A DNA stretch of 64,000 nucleotides from Yponomeuta sedellus (GCA_934045075.1 OW203736.1:3702591-3766590); one strand, 5' to 3'; counted from the stretch's first letter, positions 43,705 through 54,379 are shown. Numbers and translations are program-made. Notes: generated by a model not told the origin, from the letters alone.

Positions 43705-44180
43705 CTCAAACACTCAGGTTTCCTCACGATGTTTTCCGATGTCCTTTTTAATATTTCGTGTGCAATAAAGATATAAGATGTTTTCATTCACAGTTAGCGA
43801 GTGGTATTGCACTAAACCAAATTCTTCCCGCGCGTGTCGTAAAAGGCGACTAAGGGACACAAACTGGGGGGTGGGCAGCAGCGCCCCCTGCATGTACAAT
43901 TCCACCGAACTGCGATCCCCAACCCGCATGCCCAGCGTGGGGATTATGGGCACTACCCCCCAAAGATGGCACAACCTTGCGCTATGGCGCTCATTAGGGG
44001 AGGGCTATGTCCAGCAGTGGACTACATAATATAGCCTGAAGAAGAAGAGTGGTATTGCTACGTAACTTCACAAATGTACATAACTCTGAAAGTCATTGGT
44101 ACATGCCCGTAATGGGAATCGAATCTGGGTCTCTCGCCTCCGAGTCCATTAATCTACCCATGCACTGGGCTAATTTAGTA
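43705..44180 (-). repeat. SINE-A copy split by an RTE insertion
   Basis: The body (CAAACACTCAGGTTTCCTCA CGATG ... GTTAGCGAGTGGTATTGC) resumes after 44046 (GTGGTATTGCTACGTAACTT ... CATTGGTACATGCCC ... GGAATCGAATCTGGG). Confidence 0.75.
43811..44046 (+). mobile_element. 5'-truncated RTE-like LINE insertion, 12-bp TSD
   Basis: GAGTGGTATTGC is duplicated exactly at 43799-43810 and 44047-44058. The insert ends GAAGAA-rich and carries the coding tail SLGEGYVQQWTT. Only 236 bp were inserted. Confidence 0.85.
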
Positions 44181-44286
44181 TAAAAATACAAGAGTTGAAA
44201 TAATCTTTCGTAAATAGGAAGACCACCGTAAACTGCATTTGAATGGTGTCTTATACTAATCAATCATACAAATAATCCTGATTTTA

Positions 44287-44462
44287 CTATTTTTATTTTT
44301 AATGCACTAACCCGTGCTAAGGACAAATTTAAAAACATATTTAGAGGCTAAAAATTTCACCCATGCCGGGATTCGAACCCGCAACCTCTGGCTATCCGTG
44401 CCAGAGGTTGCGGGTTCGAATCCCGGCATGGGTGAAATTTTTAGCCTCTAAATAGGTTTTTA
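44287..44462 (-). repeat. SINE-B perfect hairpin copy, 13-bp TSD
   Basis: AATCCTGATTTTA flanks exactly (44274-44286 and 44463-44475). The T-rich side and GCACTAACCCGTGCTAAGGA are at the left. The antisense arm (CACCCATGCCGGGATTCGAA CCCGCAACCTCTGG) is followed directly by its exact reverse complement, meeting at CTATCCGTGCCAGAGG. Confidence 0.92.
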
Positions 44463-44511
44463 AATCCTGATTTTATGAATAATACTGCTAATCTTTTGTT
44501 AGCGCAACTAA

Positions 44512-45127
44512 GGGCCGTTTTCTCCACAGAGCCAAATCTAGATTACGGCAAACTAAATCCGGTTTTGAACTCCTAATCGAGATTACAATAACAAATTGGA
44601 TTTCTCCAACATCGTAAACCAAAGTTTAAACTGAAGTCTCTGAACGGCCGATATTGGACGATTAGCTTCTTAAACCAGATTAACAGTCAGACAAATGTCA
44701 GATATCAGCTGCCAAAAGACGTCAAAGGTTTTACTTTACCAAATTGTTTTCACTATTGGTGAATGTTGGATCCCTTTTTCGTTTTAACATCATCTTTTAA
44801 GACTTTTATGAGAGCCGTTCAAAATTTATTTCGCGCAAAACAAACCGCGCCAGAAACAAAATTCAAAATTGCCGAAAAAGTTTATGAAATTACACAGAAT
44901 AACCGGAAATATCACAGAATTCTCGACATTTTAGACAGCTGCGTTTCAAAATAAACCCTCAAATCTTAGCGTTTTTTGTCTAATCTGTAACTAGAACTAG
45001 ATTTCGTGAACTAGATCAAAAAGTTACGGGAGAAATCGGATGGTCATAAATCCATTTTTTTAACTTCGTTCAAGCATGATCCGGATTATGAAATCCAGTT
45101 TTGCGCAGCAAATGGAGAAAACGGCCC
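44512..45127 (+). mobile_element. Harbinger-type non-autonomous element, TAA TSD
   Basis: Ends GGGCCGTTTTCTCCA and TGGAGAAAACGGCCC, with TAA at 44509-44511 and 45128-45130. The 616-bp interior contains a 63-codon frame (44763-44954, MRAVQNLFRAKQTAPETKFK IAEK). This frame is shared with the copy at 53268-53878. Its function is unknown; it may be captured host sequence. Confidence 0.85.
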
Positions 45128-45130
45128 TAA

Positions 45131-45440
45131 GCATTCAAGCAAACAACCAACGAACCTATTATCAACTGCACCTTGATTATGATTAACTTTTCATGTATGC
45201 ATCTGTGTATTAAAGCGGAATGTTTTCTTAGAATAGAATATAGACATAGACATAGACATCATTTATTGGTAATATTCATTACAAGTCAAGACTCCGTACA
45301 TAATAACAATCCAATGTAGAAATAATAATCAAATTTACAAATGTCAAAAAGAAAATATTACATGTCAATATCATAATAATTATGCAAAGGTTTGTTTCAA
45401 AGACAAGTCACACGTAACACACACACAACAGCTGTTCTTA
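45131..45440. other. Nothing identified
   Basis: AT-rich, with a short ATAGACATAGACATAGACAT repeat near 45240 of the kind found at LINE 3' ends. Confidence 0.4.
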
Positions 45441-45900
45441 TTGTCAGAAGTTTTCAAGCCGCCCTAAGCCCTCTGACTTGGCTTAACGGCTGCCACCTAT
45501 CGACGGCAGCCGGCACCAACTGCATAACGTGCCTTGCGAAGCACGGAATCGCTCGGCAAAATGACACTAGACGGTTTACGCATCCCTGCACTGAACGCGA
45601 TCGTTTAAGATCTCTCAGGCAGCCGGGGCTACCTGCAGCGTGCTTTTATCGAATCGTTGTTTTATAAATAACGCCTTGAATCAAATCGAAGTATTTTATT
45701 CAAAATTACACAGACACTGTGATTTATTGAATGTTACAAGTAAACCTGAGTGTCCATTTCAAAATCTAGATAATTTTGAAGAAATGGACAATACCTTTTC
45801 ACGTCAGTTAGTTTTCGGATTCTTTTGACTGCATATGCTGCAGAACTAAGCCTATTTGCCTAGTATATTATGAGGCCTCCATTGAAGCTTGAATTTTTCA
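45441..45900 (-). pseudogene. 5S-SINE fragment and CR1-like LINE fragment
   Basis: 45441-45600 is a 5S-SINE body (GTGCCTTGCGAAGCACGGAA, GCATCCCTGCACTGAACGC). 45780-45900 on the minus strand reads LSSAAYAVKRIRKLTDVK with LQWRPHN just before it. This is the same segment as [20 protein letters not shown] in the CR1-like frame at 5270-7786. Confidence 0.55.
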
Positions 45901-46277
45901 TCTAATCGGTTTGTACATGTAATTAATGTACAGATTACATACGTATAATGTTGCATGCCCTACAGGGTCCACAAAGATCATATCAAATAACTGTTAAGTT
46001 ATAATGTTAATAAAAAAATAAAAAAAAATAGATAAAACTAAAATAACATTTTTGATTCTTAGGTATTTAGAAGTAAGTAGTTATTAATTATGTAGTTAGA
46101 TTTCATATAATACAAAAACAATGTCTATAATTAACGAAAATTCACACTTACGAGTATACAACTGTTAAAAGTATATTACACAAAATACGTGCATTAAATA
46201 AAATTTATCTAATTTAATAATTTGATTGATTTGTAAAAATAATAATAGTAGTTTGATTAATTTTATAAATTTAGAAT
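45901..46277. other. Nothing identified
   Basis: Very AT-rich, no recognisable feature. Confidence 0.35.
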
Positions 46278-46472
46278 TCATGCATAATTAATAGGTAAGT
46301 ATTTTGGGGTTGTCCATTTCTGGACGAAGGCCTCCTCCATCGTATTCCATTCTCCTCTATCCCTTGCTAAGCGCGTCCATGTAACCCCAGCGGCGGCTAC
46401 GATATCGTCCGCCCAGCGGCGGCGCGGGCGCCCTGGAGGGCGGCGCTCTCCACGCGGGTACCAGTGGAGCAC
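46278..46472 (-). pseudogene. RTE-like LINE C-terminal tail
   Basis: LHWYPRGERRPPGRPRRRWA DDI, then LARDRGEWNTMEEAFVQKWT. The GRP..RW.DDI ... A.DR..W ... EAFVQ.W signature of RTE-clade ORF ends is clearly kept. 65 aa, 5' truncated. Confidence 0.75.
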
Positions 46473-46575
46473 TCTCTCGCTCCACCTGTCGTCAGTTATA
46501 ATGTTACAACCTTAAAACTTGTGGAATGCAATAAAGTATTGAGTACAGTGCAAAAATTACTGACTTATTAATGAT

Positions 46576-46908
46576 ATCGATATCAACCCTTTTATGTTCC
46601 CACTGCTGGGGCACGGGTCTCTTTCTGCACGGGGGCCAAGTCCGGGTTGGTGGAGGATTGTATGACAGTGGCGGGCAAAACTGTTATCAAGCCACCCTTA
46701 AGGTCTCTGACATGGCTTAACGTCTGCCATTATATGACAGCCGGCACCAACGGCTTAGCGTGCCTTGCGAAGCAGGGAAGCGCTCGGAAAAATGCCACTA
46801 GCGGCAGTCACGGGACGGTCACCCATCTTGCACCTTACCGCGCCTGTTGTTACTTAACTGAAGTGATTGATTCCAATCACTCGGCTCGACTAGGCCAGGA
46901 GCGCTTCA
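46576..46908 (-). repeat. 5S-rRNA-like SINE copy
   Basis: CCCACTGCTGGGGCACGGGT, GTGCCTTGCGAAGCAGGGAA, GACGGTCACCCATC (antisense box C), GCGCCTGTTGTTACTTAACT and GCTCGACTAGGCCAGGAGCG. ATTAATG occurs at both edges, a possible short duplication. Confidence 0.7.
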
Positions 46909-47571
46909 TTAATGTTATAACTCAGTATTTTACGACTTATTTACGAGTAGGTCAACCAACGAGTAGACACGATATTATTAACTTAAAATATGTTATTTAA
47001 TTGCTTACTTTATCGCACACGAAAAACACAAAAAAGAAATATTTTTTTAGAAAATACATGTACTAAGGCTCACCTTACCTCTGCGAGAGATTTCTTCCAA
47101 CAAACCTTGGGGAGTCAGAGTGGATACTACCGTGCCTACTCGCTGCTTATTGCATAGGCCTATTTCATACCACGTCACTCGCACACCCAAATTAACCGTC
47201 CAAAGGCAAACATAACCTGGCTCAAGGTAGCCTTAATAACCTTCAACGTAAGCGTGACAATGCATACTATAGGAGTATCACACTGGCCGACGAAACGGTG
47301 TAACATTGGAGGATATTTCTCACTCGGGTGCTAAATTGCAAGGCAAGTAGGTACCTATGAGTGTATGTACAGTACACAATGGCTCTCACAAATACGTAGA
47401 GCTATTGTGCTAAACATTGCGCTGCATACACAATGATCTTGATGGAAATTCCGATTATCGACTACGTAATGAGTTCAAAAAACAATTTGATTGTTTTTTG
47501 AGCTCATTACGATAATATTATTATTACTGGTTCAAAAAACAATTTAATAATAGTAATAATAACAAGATGGT
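46909..47571. other. Unidentified sequence with a near-perfect hairpin
   Basis: GTAATGAGTTCAAAAAACAA at about 47466 snaps back as TTGTTTTTTGAGCTCATTAC (one mismatch). A second AT-rich hairpin (ATTATTATTACTGG ... TAATAGTAATAAT) follows. Nothing else recognised. Confidence 0.5.
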
Positions 47572-47960
47572 ATAACAATCCTCCACCAACTCGGACTTGG
47601 CCATTGTAGAGTAGTATGGCCTAACCTTCCTGATGCAGGAAGAGATCCGTGCCCCAGCAGTGAGGACATGCAAAGGGTTGATATCACGTTCTGTGTAACT
47701 TCTGACCGTTTTATTACATAGCAATTGATTGAGAGCGGTGGTAGCGGAGCAGTGTAGAACGCCGGCTTCTCTATAGAAAGGTCGTGGGTTCGAACCCCGG
47801 CATGTACCAATGGCTTTTTTTCTAAGTTATGTACATTTGTGAAATTATTGTAGCAATAACACTCGCTGACCGTGAAGGAAAACATCGTATGGAAACCCTA
47901 GTGTCTGAGGTGTTAGCGTACCTCAGCGCTTGCTACGTACGTAAAGGCCCAACTATGAGG
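47572..47960 (+). repeat. 5S-SINE 3' fragment then SINE-A copy
   Basis: 47572-47690: CAATCCTCCACCAACTCGGA CTTGG ... GTGCCCCAGCAGTGAGGACA. 47735-47960: SINE-A head GAGCGGTGGTAGCGGAGCAG, box B GGGTTCGAACCCC, then GCATGTACCAATGGC and GTGAAGGAAAACATCG. Confidence 0.75.
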
Positions 47961-47989
47961 CTAAGTGCGGAAATCTTAGGTCTAACTAA

Positions 47990-48202
47990 CTACATAGAAA
48001 TTGACGCATTTTCTAATACTATACATTCTAAAGTTAACACATCCAAGTGCACATAATCCATTGATAACTCCTGACCACAAGGTATGACGATTGTTTTGTC
48101 GTACAGTCGTAAATTCGTCCACCAATCCGTAGAGCAAACAGCCACTCCTGCGCCTATTTGTTCAACGTAATAGTTCTCCGAGTATTTGCCTTTGACACAC
48201 AC
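47990..48202 (-). pseudogene. Possible odorant-receptor C-terminal fragment (uncertain)
   Basis: A 70-aa frame contains YYVEQIGAGVAVCSTDWWTN followed by LDVLTLECIVLENASIS. The ..(A/G)...Y.TDW.. then L.VLTLE.F....S pattern is reminiscent of insect odorant-receptor C-termini. The match is loose, there is no further exon nearby, and the intervening residues are unlike a receptor. It may be chance. Treat as a hypothesis. Confidence 0.2.
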
Positions 48203-48344
48203 TCTTCAACTTGGCATAGTTCTGTTCACAGATGTATCTTAGGCGTGTGATTATGAAAGATGTCTATGCCTGAAGAAAAATTATAGTCATGGTTCTTCAC
48301 AGGGCTTTACTGCTGTTGGGTGTGTAAGGTTAAATATAATTTGC

Positions 48345-48631
48345 CTTCTAATTACCCGACTGCAGCGAAGCCCAAAAGGAGGGTAATGTGTTTAGTGCGT
48401 ATGTATGTATGTATGTATGTATGTATGTATGTATGTATGTATGTATGTATGTATGTATGTATGTATGTATGTATGTATGTATGTATGTATGTATGTATGT
48501 ATGTATGTATGTATGTATGTATGTATGTATGTATGTATGTATGTATGTATGTATGTATGTATGTATGTATGTATGTATGTATGTATGTATGTATGTATGT
48601 ATGTATGTATGTATGTATGTATGTATGTATG

Positions 48632-48662
<31 letters not shown>

Positions 48663-49890
48663 GTATGTCCGATTCTATGTTCCCTCATAACTCCTTAACC
48701 AATGGTCAGATTTTGTTAAACAAGGTGTCATTCGATTCGGCATCCTTGCGCGGGTGTCGTAGGCTATATAAAATCATAATTATGCGATTAGAACCGTGAC
48801 GAAAACTAAAATTCGTTAAGAAGCTTCGTTAAAGTACAGCTAGGAGCCACTAGATGGCGCTGTTATATTTAGTTTATTGAATTCGAATACTAATTTTATT
48901 GAACTACCCCTAACAGGTGTGAAATATTTAAAACAGAATTTTGCGGATGACGTAGGTTACATTAAATCAGCATTAATAGAGAACCAACGGAACAAAAAAT
49001 AACATTTACTTCTAAGCAATTAAAGTACCACTTTTTACCACTTGATGGCGCTGCTATATTTTATTTATTCTAATACATGTGTATACATAATTTCGGCTTT
49101 GGTCTACATGTAAACAAACCATTTATAGAATCGGTACAAATGCGGAAAGAAATAATTCCTATAAAGTGGTTTCTTCCTTCTAGATCATTCATTTAATTAA
49201 AAAATATAATTTTGTTTAACTACGCCTAACACGTGCAAAGTATTTAAAAGAGAATTTTGCGGGTGTCGTTGATTACATAAAATCAGCATTAATAGAGAAC
49301 AAACGCAACACAAATAATATTCACTTCTAAGTAATTAAAGTACTGTAGCATTAGTTCCTCTACCCAACCACAGATGGCGCTGTTTGTGTTCTAAATTGCG
49401 GTATGTTTTTGTCCGAAGGTCCTACATAATATTAAACAAAATTGGATAGTATTTGAGCGCTTGCGAATCACTTCACTAATACTGACTGACTACTAATAAT
49501 TGGCATGACTAGTGTCGTAGGTAATATACCTCGTTTTGCGCTGTGGTGCGAGTAGTACAGTTACTAATCCGTAATCCTTAGTAAGTTTCATATTGCTTCA
49601 ATAAAAAATAGATCCCTAAGTACGTGCTGTCGTGATGAAACAACGTTTCTCTTCTTGTCTGCTGAAACCCTGTCCTACAGTTCCACTTTTAGCCACTAGA
49701 TGGCGCTGGCATATATTTATTCTAGTACATGTATAAATTTACATAATATCAGCTTTGCTCTACATGTAAACAAACCGTCTATAGAAACGGTATAAGTGCT
49801 GATAGAAATAATGCCTATAAAGTGTTTATTTCTTTCTACGCCATTTGTTTATCTCATTAATTTAAGAAATATCAACCTCATAGGGGGTAA
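48345..49890 (+). repeat. Repeat G with long (ATGT)n and diverged tandem units
   Basis: Opens TTACCCGACTGCAGCGAAGC CC, then about 265 bp of ATGT/GTAT tetranucleotides (48398-48662), then TGTTCCCTCATAACTCCTTA ACC. Downstream units repeat with divergence: AATTTTGCGG near 48938 and 49254, ATCAGCATTAATAGAGAAC near 48965 and 49281, and (C)ACTAGATGGCGCTG-like motifs near 48849, 49042, 49370 and 49693. ORFs inside the ATGT array are artefacts. Confidence 0.7.
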
Positions 49891-50929
49891 TAATAATAAT
49901 ACATTACTGCAGAGGCCGAGAAGTAAGGGATTGCTGGAAGAGTTTGGGATAGACGGCCGAGTCGTAGACGAAGCCGTCTAGAACGAGTCCTGCAATCCCT
50001 GTTCCGGCCGAGGATTGTATAATGCTTTTCTCAAACAATGCGAGGAAATATTAATATTAAAATAATTACTAGGTAATTAAGAAATAATAGTTTAGTTTGC
50101 CGCCTTTTTTATTTTTTTAAATACACTATCATATTTGAGCACCATGTTTAACCGCACAAAAACCAATACCATAGATTGTTTTTTTTGTTAATTTAAGTAT
50201 GCTTACATAACTTAGTAGGAGGTTGGCTGTATGTAATTTTTCCTTGGTCAGTTTAATTTTAGTAAGTAAATTTAAAAAGTTAGAGCAGCGGACGGTAATG
50301 GATTTTCATACTTACTTTAGGTACTGGCTTAGGCCAGTAAAGTGAGGCGGGAGCCATAAAAGAGAAACTTTGTGGCTTTACTTCATGGTAATAACACAAA
50401 CATTTCCGAGCATGTTTGAGAACAAATAATTAATTTCTTAACACTGATATTAATTTCCTACTGACACTTAGACCAAAACTAACTGAACAAAATATATAAA
50501 GTGTAGCATGTAACTCCTTTTCCCCTGTGCGGTCATAGTCAGACAAGCTGGGTTCAAAGAAGAAACAATAAATGATAAAAAAATATTTGAACGCTCTCAC
50601 TGGTAACCGAAGACGGATCCTCCGTGACCTCGTATCGTAGGACCCATGAAATTTTAAAAAATTCTAGCTCTATTCATCTTAACGAATTTTATCTCGTTTC
50701 CTCCGAAAATAAGATTATGATTTTGTGTTAGGTTTCCTGTTCACTTGTGAGACCAAAGATTGCTTATCTACACCTAAATATTCAGTAAAATTTTTCAATG
50801 CTTTAGGGGGCCACCTCAAGATGAATTTGTTATAGTTTAATTTTAATACCGGTAATATTTTGGCATTCAGAAAACCAAGATTGTATGTCTCCACGCCCAT
50901 GCCACAACTCTAAATAACTACGCCAGGCC
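49891..50929. other. Mostly unidentified; one short hairpin
   Basis: 49910-50020 folds around AGGGATTGC/GCAATCCCT with an inner GACGGC/GCCGTC stem. The rest has no recognisable feature. Confidence 0.4.
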
Positions 50930-51330
50930 GAAGGCCGAGCCCCATCATGCGGGTGCGAGGAAACTTGCCGCGACGAGGTTGAAGGCCGAGCTCAATACAG
51001 GTCGCGGCACGGCCGAAGGCTGTGAAGCGGGCTAGAGGAATACTCCCACGGCGATTCCAAATGCTGAGCTCTATTTAAGCTGATGCCAAATGGAGAGACT
51101 ATTAGCGCGGCCGAAGGCCGCGACAGTTACTTAAAGTTGCTGTTAGGAGGAAACCTGTCGCGCCTTTGTACAGGCCGCGGCTGAAGGCTCAGACCATTTA
51201 TGTTCCCATTTAAAAGTCCTTATTCTAAGTAATTAGCGAGACCGAAGACTGGGCCCAGCAATGCAAGCACGAAGAATTCTACTCTGGAGATGTCGAAAGC
51301 TGAGCGCCGTTCAGGTCGAAGAGATAATTC
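50930..51330. repeat. GC-rich block with repeated GCCGAAGGC motif
   Basis: GGCCGAAGGC-type motifs occur at about 50926, 51011, 51109 and (variant) 51180 and 51241. They alternate with GAGCTC and AGGAAACCTGTCGC-like sequence. The block is GC-rich compared with its AT-rich flanks. No frame of note; origin unknown. Confidence 0.4.
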
Positions 51331-51759
51331 GTGACTATTCCAGTCCCCACCTACAATCGTTAACATTAAATAACTAGGTGCAGTGGAGCGTTTTTAGCCT
51401 ACATAAAAAACAGACAATTTATGTAAGGATAATAAAGAAAAAAATCTGTCGTTTCCTTTGCAAATATTCTAGATAGTTTAACACCATTAGACCATATTCA
51501 TTATACTAGCTAAAAATATCGTACGATATTAATTTTTAATGCAGGCAGGTGGTACCTATGACTATATCAAACAAGTATATCAGTAAAAATATTTATGATT
51601 TGCCGAGACATGTCCATTGTCGAACAAAAGAAAATAAAGCAATAAACTAAAATTCATTTAGGACATAAAATAATATAACGATTTAATGCATGTAAACAGA
51701 ACAGATGGACCTTTAAATTTTATCGTTTTACTGAGTCACTAAAAGGTCAAAAATAAAAA
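51331..51759. other. Nothing identified
   Basis: AT-rich, no recognisable feature. Confidence 0.35.
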
Positions 51760-52143
51760 AAATATTTAAAAAAATAAAAGAACCCGACTGCAGTGATAAA
51801 TCAACTGAAAGGGAAAAAATAAGATAACTTTATTTTCAAATGCTAATGTCGAATCAGAAGAGTTCATGCTGCATTTATTATTTTATATAAAATGATGCAG
51901 TCGGGACCCATTAGAGGACTTTAAACAAACAGTAATGGGTCCCGACTGCAACATTTTATATAAAATAATAAATGCAACAGTTTGAGCAAATAATGCTTAT
52001 AAAGTTATATTATTTGGTCCCTCAAGTAAAGCAGCATGAACTCTTCTGATTCGACATTAGCATTTGAAAATAAAGTTATCTTATTTTTTCCCTTTCAGTT
52101 GATTTATCACTGCCGTCGGGTTCTTTTATTTTTTTAAATATTT
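51760..52143. mobile_element. Foldback element with nested inverted arms
   Basis: Outer arms 51760-51872 and 52031-52143 (113 bp, nearly identical) begin within AT-rich sequence and carry AAAGAACCCGACTGCAGTGA. Inner arms 51871-51913 and 51933-51975 (43 bp) carry GCAGTCGGGACCCATTA. A 55-bp unpaired stretch lies between the right inner and right outer arms. The outer-arm sequence is related to repeat G at 23816 and 48345. Confidence 0.9.
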
Positions 52144-52149
52144 TTTTTT

Positions 52150-52615
52150 GTACACAGAGTATACAAATTCATTAGGCTCACTGACAGCTGGCACATTCCA
52201 TAAATATATTATGCCAATGTGACAGCTGCCAGCCGTCAAAACTTGTCAGTTCCACTTCCAACCGCTAGCTGTCACAAACGTCAAAGTGACACCTACGGAC
52301 GCGTAGATAGCTCTACGTACGGACGGATATAAAAATGCCCGCCGTAGATAGAGTAGAACATGCCCGCACTGTTTGTGCGCCCTCCTCGGCCTGGAGGAGG
52401 GTCGCTCCCGATGTGGGTTTAGGGGTCCTTAGGACCAAAACCAGTCTCAAGGTGGTGTTTAGTGGGTAGGCGCACTTCTTGTGAGTCCCACATTGGCAGC
52501 ACGGCCGGGTCCGTGCTGTTATGCATGAGCATTCACCACCTCCCTCCCCCGTGTCCTCCGGAGGGTGCCCTTTATAGGGCTAAAAAAAAAATTGTGAATT
52601 CATTGATTGTCCAAC
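52150..52615 (+). repeat. Possible LINE 3' end (unclassified)
   Basis: GC-rich stretch 52290-52590 (CCTCCTCGGCCTGGAGGAGG, GTGAGTCCCACATTGGCAGC, GTCCTCCGGAGGGTGCCC) ending in an A-run at 52582-52591, as a LINE 3' UTR would. No coding frame. Upstream, GACAGCTGGCACATT and AATGTGACAGCTGCC form an imperfect inverted repeat. Confidence 0.35.
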
Positions 52616-52739
52616 TCTTGACAAATAAACAACGTACCGCAACTCACTGAATTTCGTAAAGAAGACTCCTACAGGTGTTACAGAACTAATTCGGTATCAA
52701 AATCACATATTATATAGGTATATATTTAACGAGTCTAAT

Positions 52740-53185
52740 CGCGATTAGATAGATAGAGAACACTTTATTGCACAGCCAGAAAAATATTACAACCGTGCTT
52801 TTTAAATCTAAGTAATGTGCAATTGGTGGTCTTATCGCTAAGAGCGATCTCTTCCAGACAACATTTGGATGGAGTGGATTGCATGAAGAATATAGTCGGT
52901 ACGTGGTGCATGTGCATAAATAATTAAATCGAAAATATATTGATAACAAACAGCAAGGGAGTGCGAGATTAGACCCGTTTAATATAAATAAAATAAATAA
53001 ATATTCATGGACATAATACATAGATCTCGTTAGCCCTATACTAAGTACAACTAAATGACTTGTGTTACAGGTGCTAACTCGACGATAGATTTAATACAAT
53101 AAATACATAGATAACATCTATAACTATGTATGAGTATCGCGAATCATTAAGAAACAGAAACGTTTATTTATGTATTTGTAGGAGC
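52740..53185 (-). repeat. LINE 3' UTR fragment, PLE flank and SINE-C tail
   Basis: 52745-52900 (ACACTTTATTGCACAGCC ... GCGATCTCTTCCAGACAACA) is an antisense LINE tail, also seen after 28751. 52975-52990 (GACCCGTTTAATAT) is the PLE flank. 53020-53110 is the SINE-C 3' part (GATCTCGTTAGCCCTATACT). Confidence 0.5.
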
Positions 53186-53189
53186 TACA

Positions 53190-54058
53190 CAGCTCGTGTC
53201 GTGTGGTGTCGGCCTAGAGAATAGCACCAACCCAATTCTTCCCGCGGGTGTCGTAAAAGGCGACTAAGGGCCGTTTTCTCCATTTGCTGCGCAAAACTGG
53301 ATTTCATAATCCGGATCATGCTTGAACGAAGTTAAAAAAATAGATTTATGACCATCCGATTTCTCCCGTAACTTTTTGATCTAGTTCACCAAATCTAGTT
53401 CTAGTTACAGATTAGACAAAAAACCAAAAAACGCTAAGATTTGAGGGTTTATTTTTTTATTTTGAAACGCAGCTGTCTAAAATGTCGAGAATTCTGTGAT
53501 ATATCCGGTTATTCTGTGTAATTTCATAAACTTTTTCGGCAATTTTGAATTTTGTTTCTGGCGCGGTTTGTTTTGTGCGAAATAAATTTTGAAGATGATG
53601 CTAGAACGAAAAAGGGATCCAACATTCACCAATAGTGAAAACAATATTTGGTAAAGTAAAACCTTTGACGTCTTTTGGCAGCTGATATCTGACATTTGTC
53701 TGACTGTTAATCTGGTTTTAGAAGCTAATCGTCCAATATCGGCCGTTCAGAGACTTCAGTTTAAACTTTGGTTTACGATGTTGGAGAAATCCAATTTGTT
53801 ATTGTAATCTCGATTAGGAGTCCAAAACCGGATTTAGCTTGCCGTAATCTAGATTTGGTTCTATGGAGAAAACGGCCCTAAGAGACACAAACCGGGAGGT
53901 GGACAGCAGCGCCCCCTGCAGTACAATTCCACCGAACTTCTATCCCCAAACCGCATGCCCAGCTTGGGGATTATGGGCACTACCACCTATGACAGCACAA
54001 CGTGGCGCTCTTTAGGGGAGGGCTATGTCCAGCAGTGGACTAGTATAGCCTGCCGACG
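53190..54058 (+). pseudogene. RTE-like 3' end split by a Harbinger-type element
   Basis: Left part 53190-53267 (CCAATTCTTCCCGCGGGTGT CGTAAAAGGCGACTAA) and right part 53882-54058 (GAGACACAAACCGGGAGGTG ... GAGGGCTATGTCCAGCAGTG) together equal the uninterrupted copy at 43820-44046. Confidence 0.75.
53268..53878 (-). mobile_element. Harbinger-type non-autonomous element, second copy, TAA TSD
   Basis: Ends GGGCCGTTTTCTCCA / TGGAGAAAACGGCCC with TAA at 53265-53267 and 53879-53881. It is the reverse-oriented sister of 44512-45127. The homologous uninterrupted site at about 43850 reads GCGACTAAGGGACACAAAC, an empty-site control confirming TAA duplication. Confidence 0.9.
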
Positions 54059-54074
54059 ACTCGCACGTAGTAGT

Positions 54075-54345
54075 CGTGTGTCGTCATGTAATGGCAGTCG
54101 TTAAGCCAACTCAGAGGCCTTATAGGGGCATTGATAACTTCTGACAGTAAGGCCCGCCACTGCCTTACTGTCAGAAGTTATCAAGTAAATAGCCTGACAA
54201 TGACGATGATACAGCTCGCTAACGGTGAAGGGAATCATTATAAGAACACCCGAGTGTTTGATACTTGAAACCGAGGTTTGAAATCGCCAATCTGCGGTGG
54301 GCACTCTCTCGCAGTGGGAAAGCCTGTGGCTTTCTGTGGGACGTA
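54075..54345 (+). repeat. 5S-SINE fragment with hairpin, then SINE-A fragment
   Basis: TGATAACTTCTGACAGTAAG GC snaps back, after CCGCCACT, as the exact 22-bp reverse complement (54132-54183). 54205-54345 is SINE-A body (GCTCGCTAACGGTGAAGG ... CTGCGGTGGGCAC). Confidence 0.75.
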
Positions 54346-54379
54346 CTTAGGCCGTTCATGAGCGAAGACGAGTTTTATA

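Noticed and set aside
48320..48799. Several overlapping ORFs (up to 159 codons) on both strands
   Set aside because: They arise from the ATGT tetranucleotide array (repeating MYVC or HTYI).
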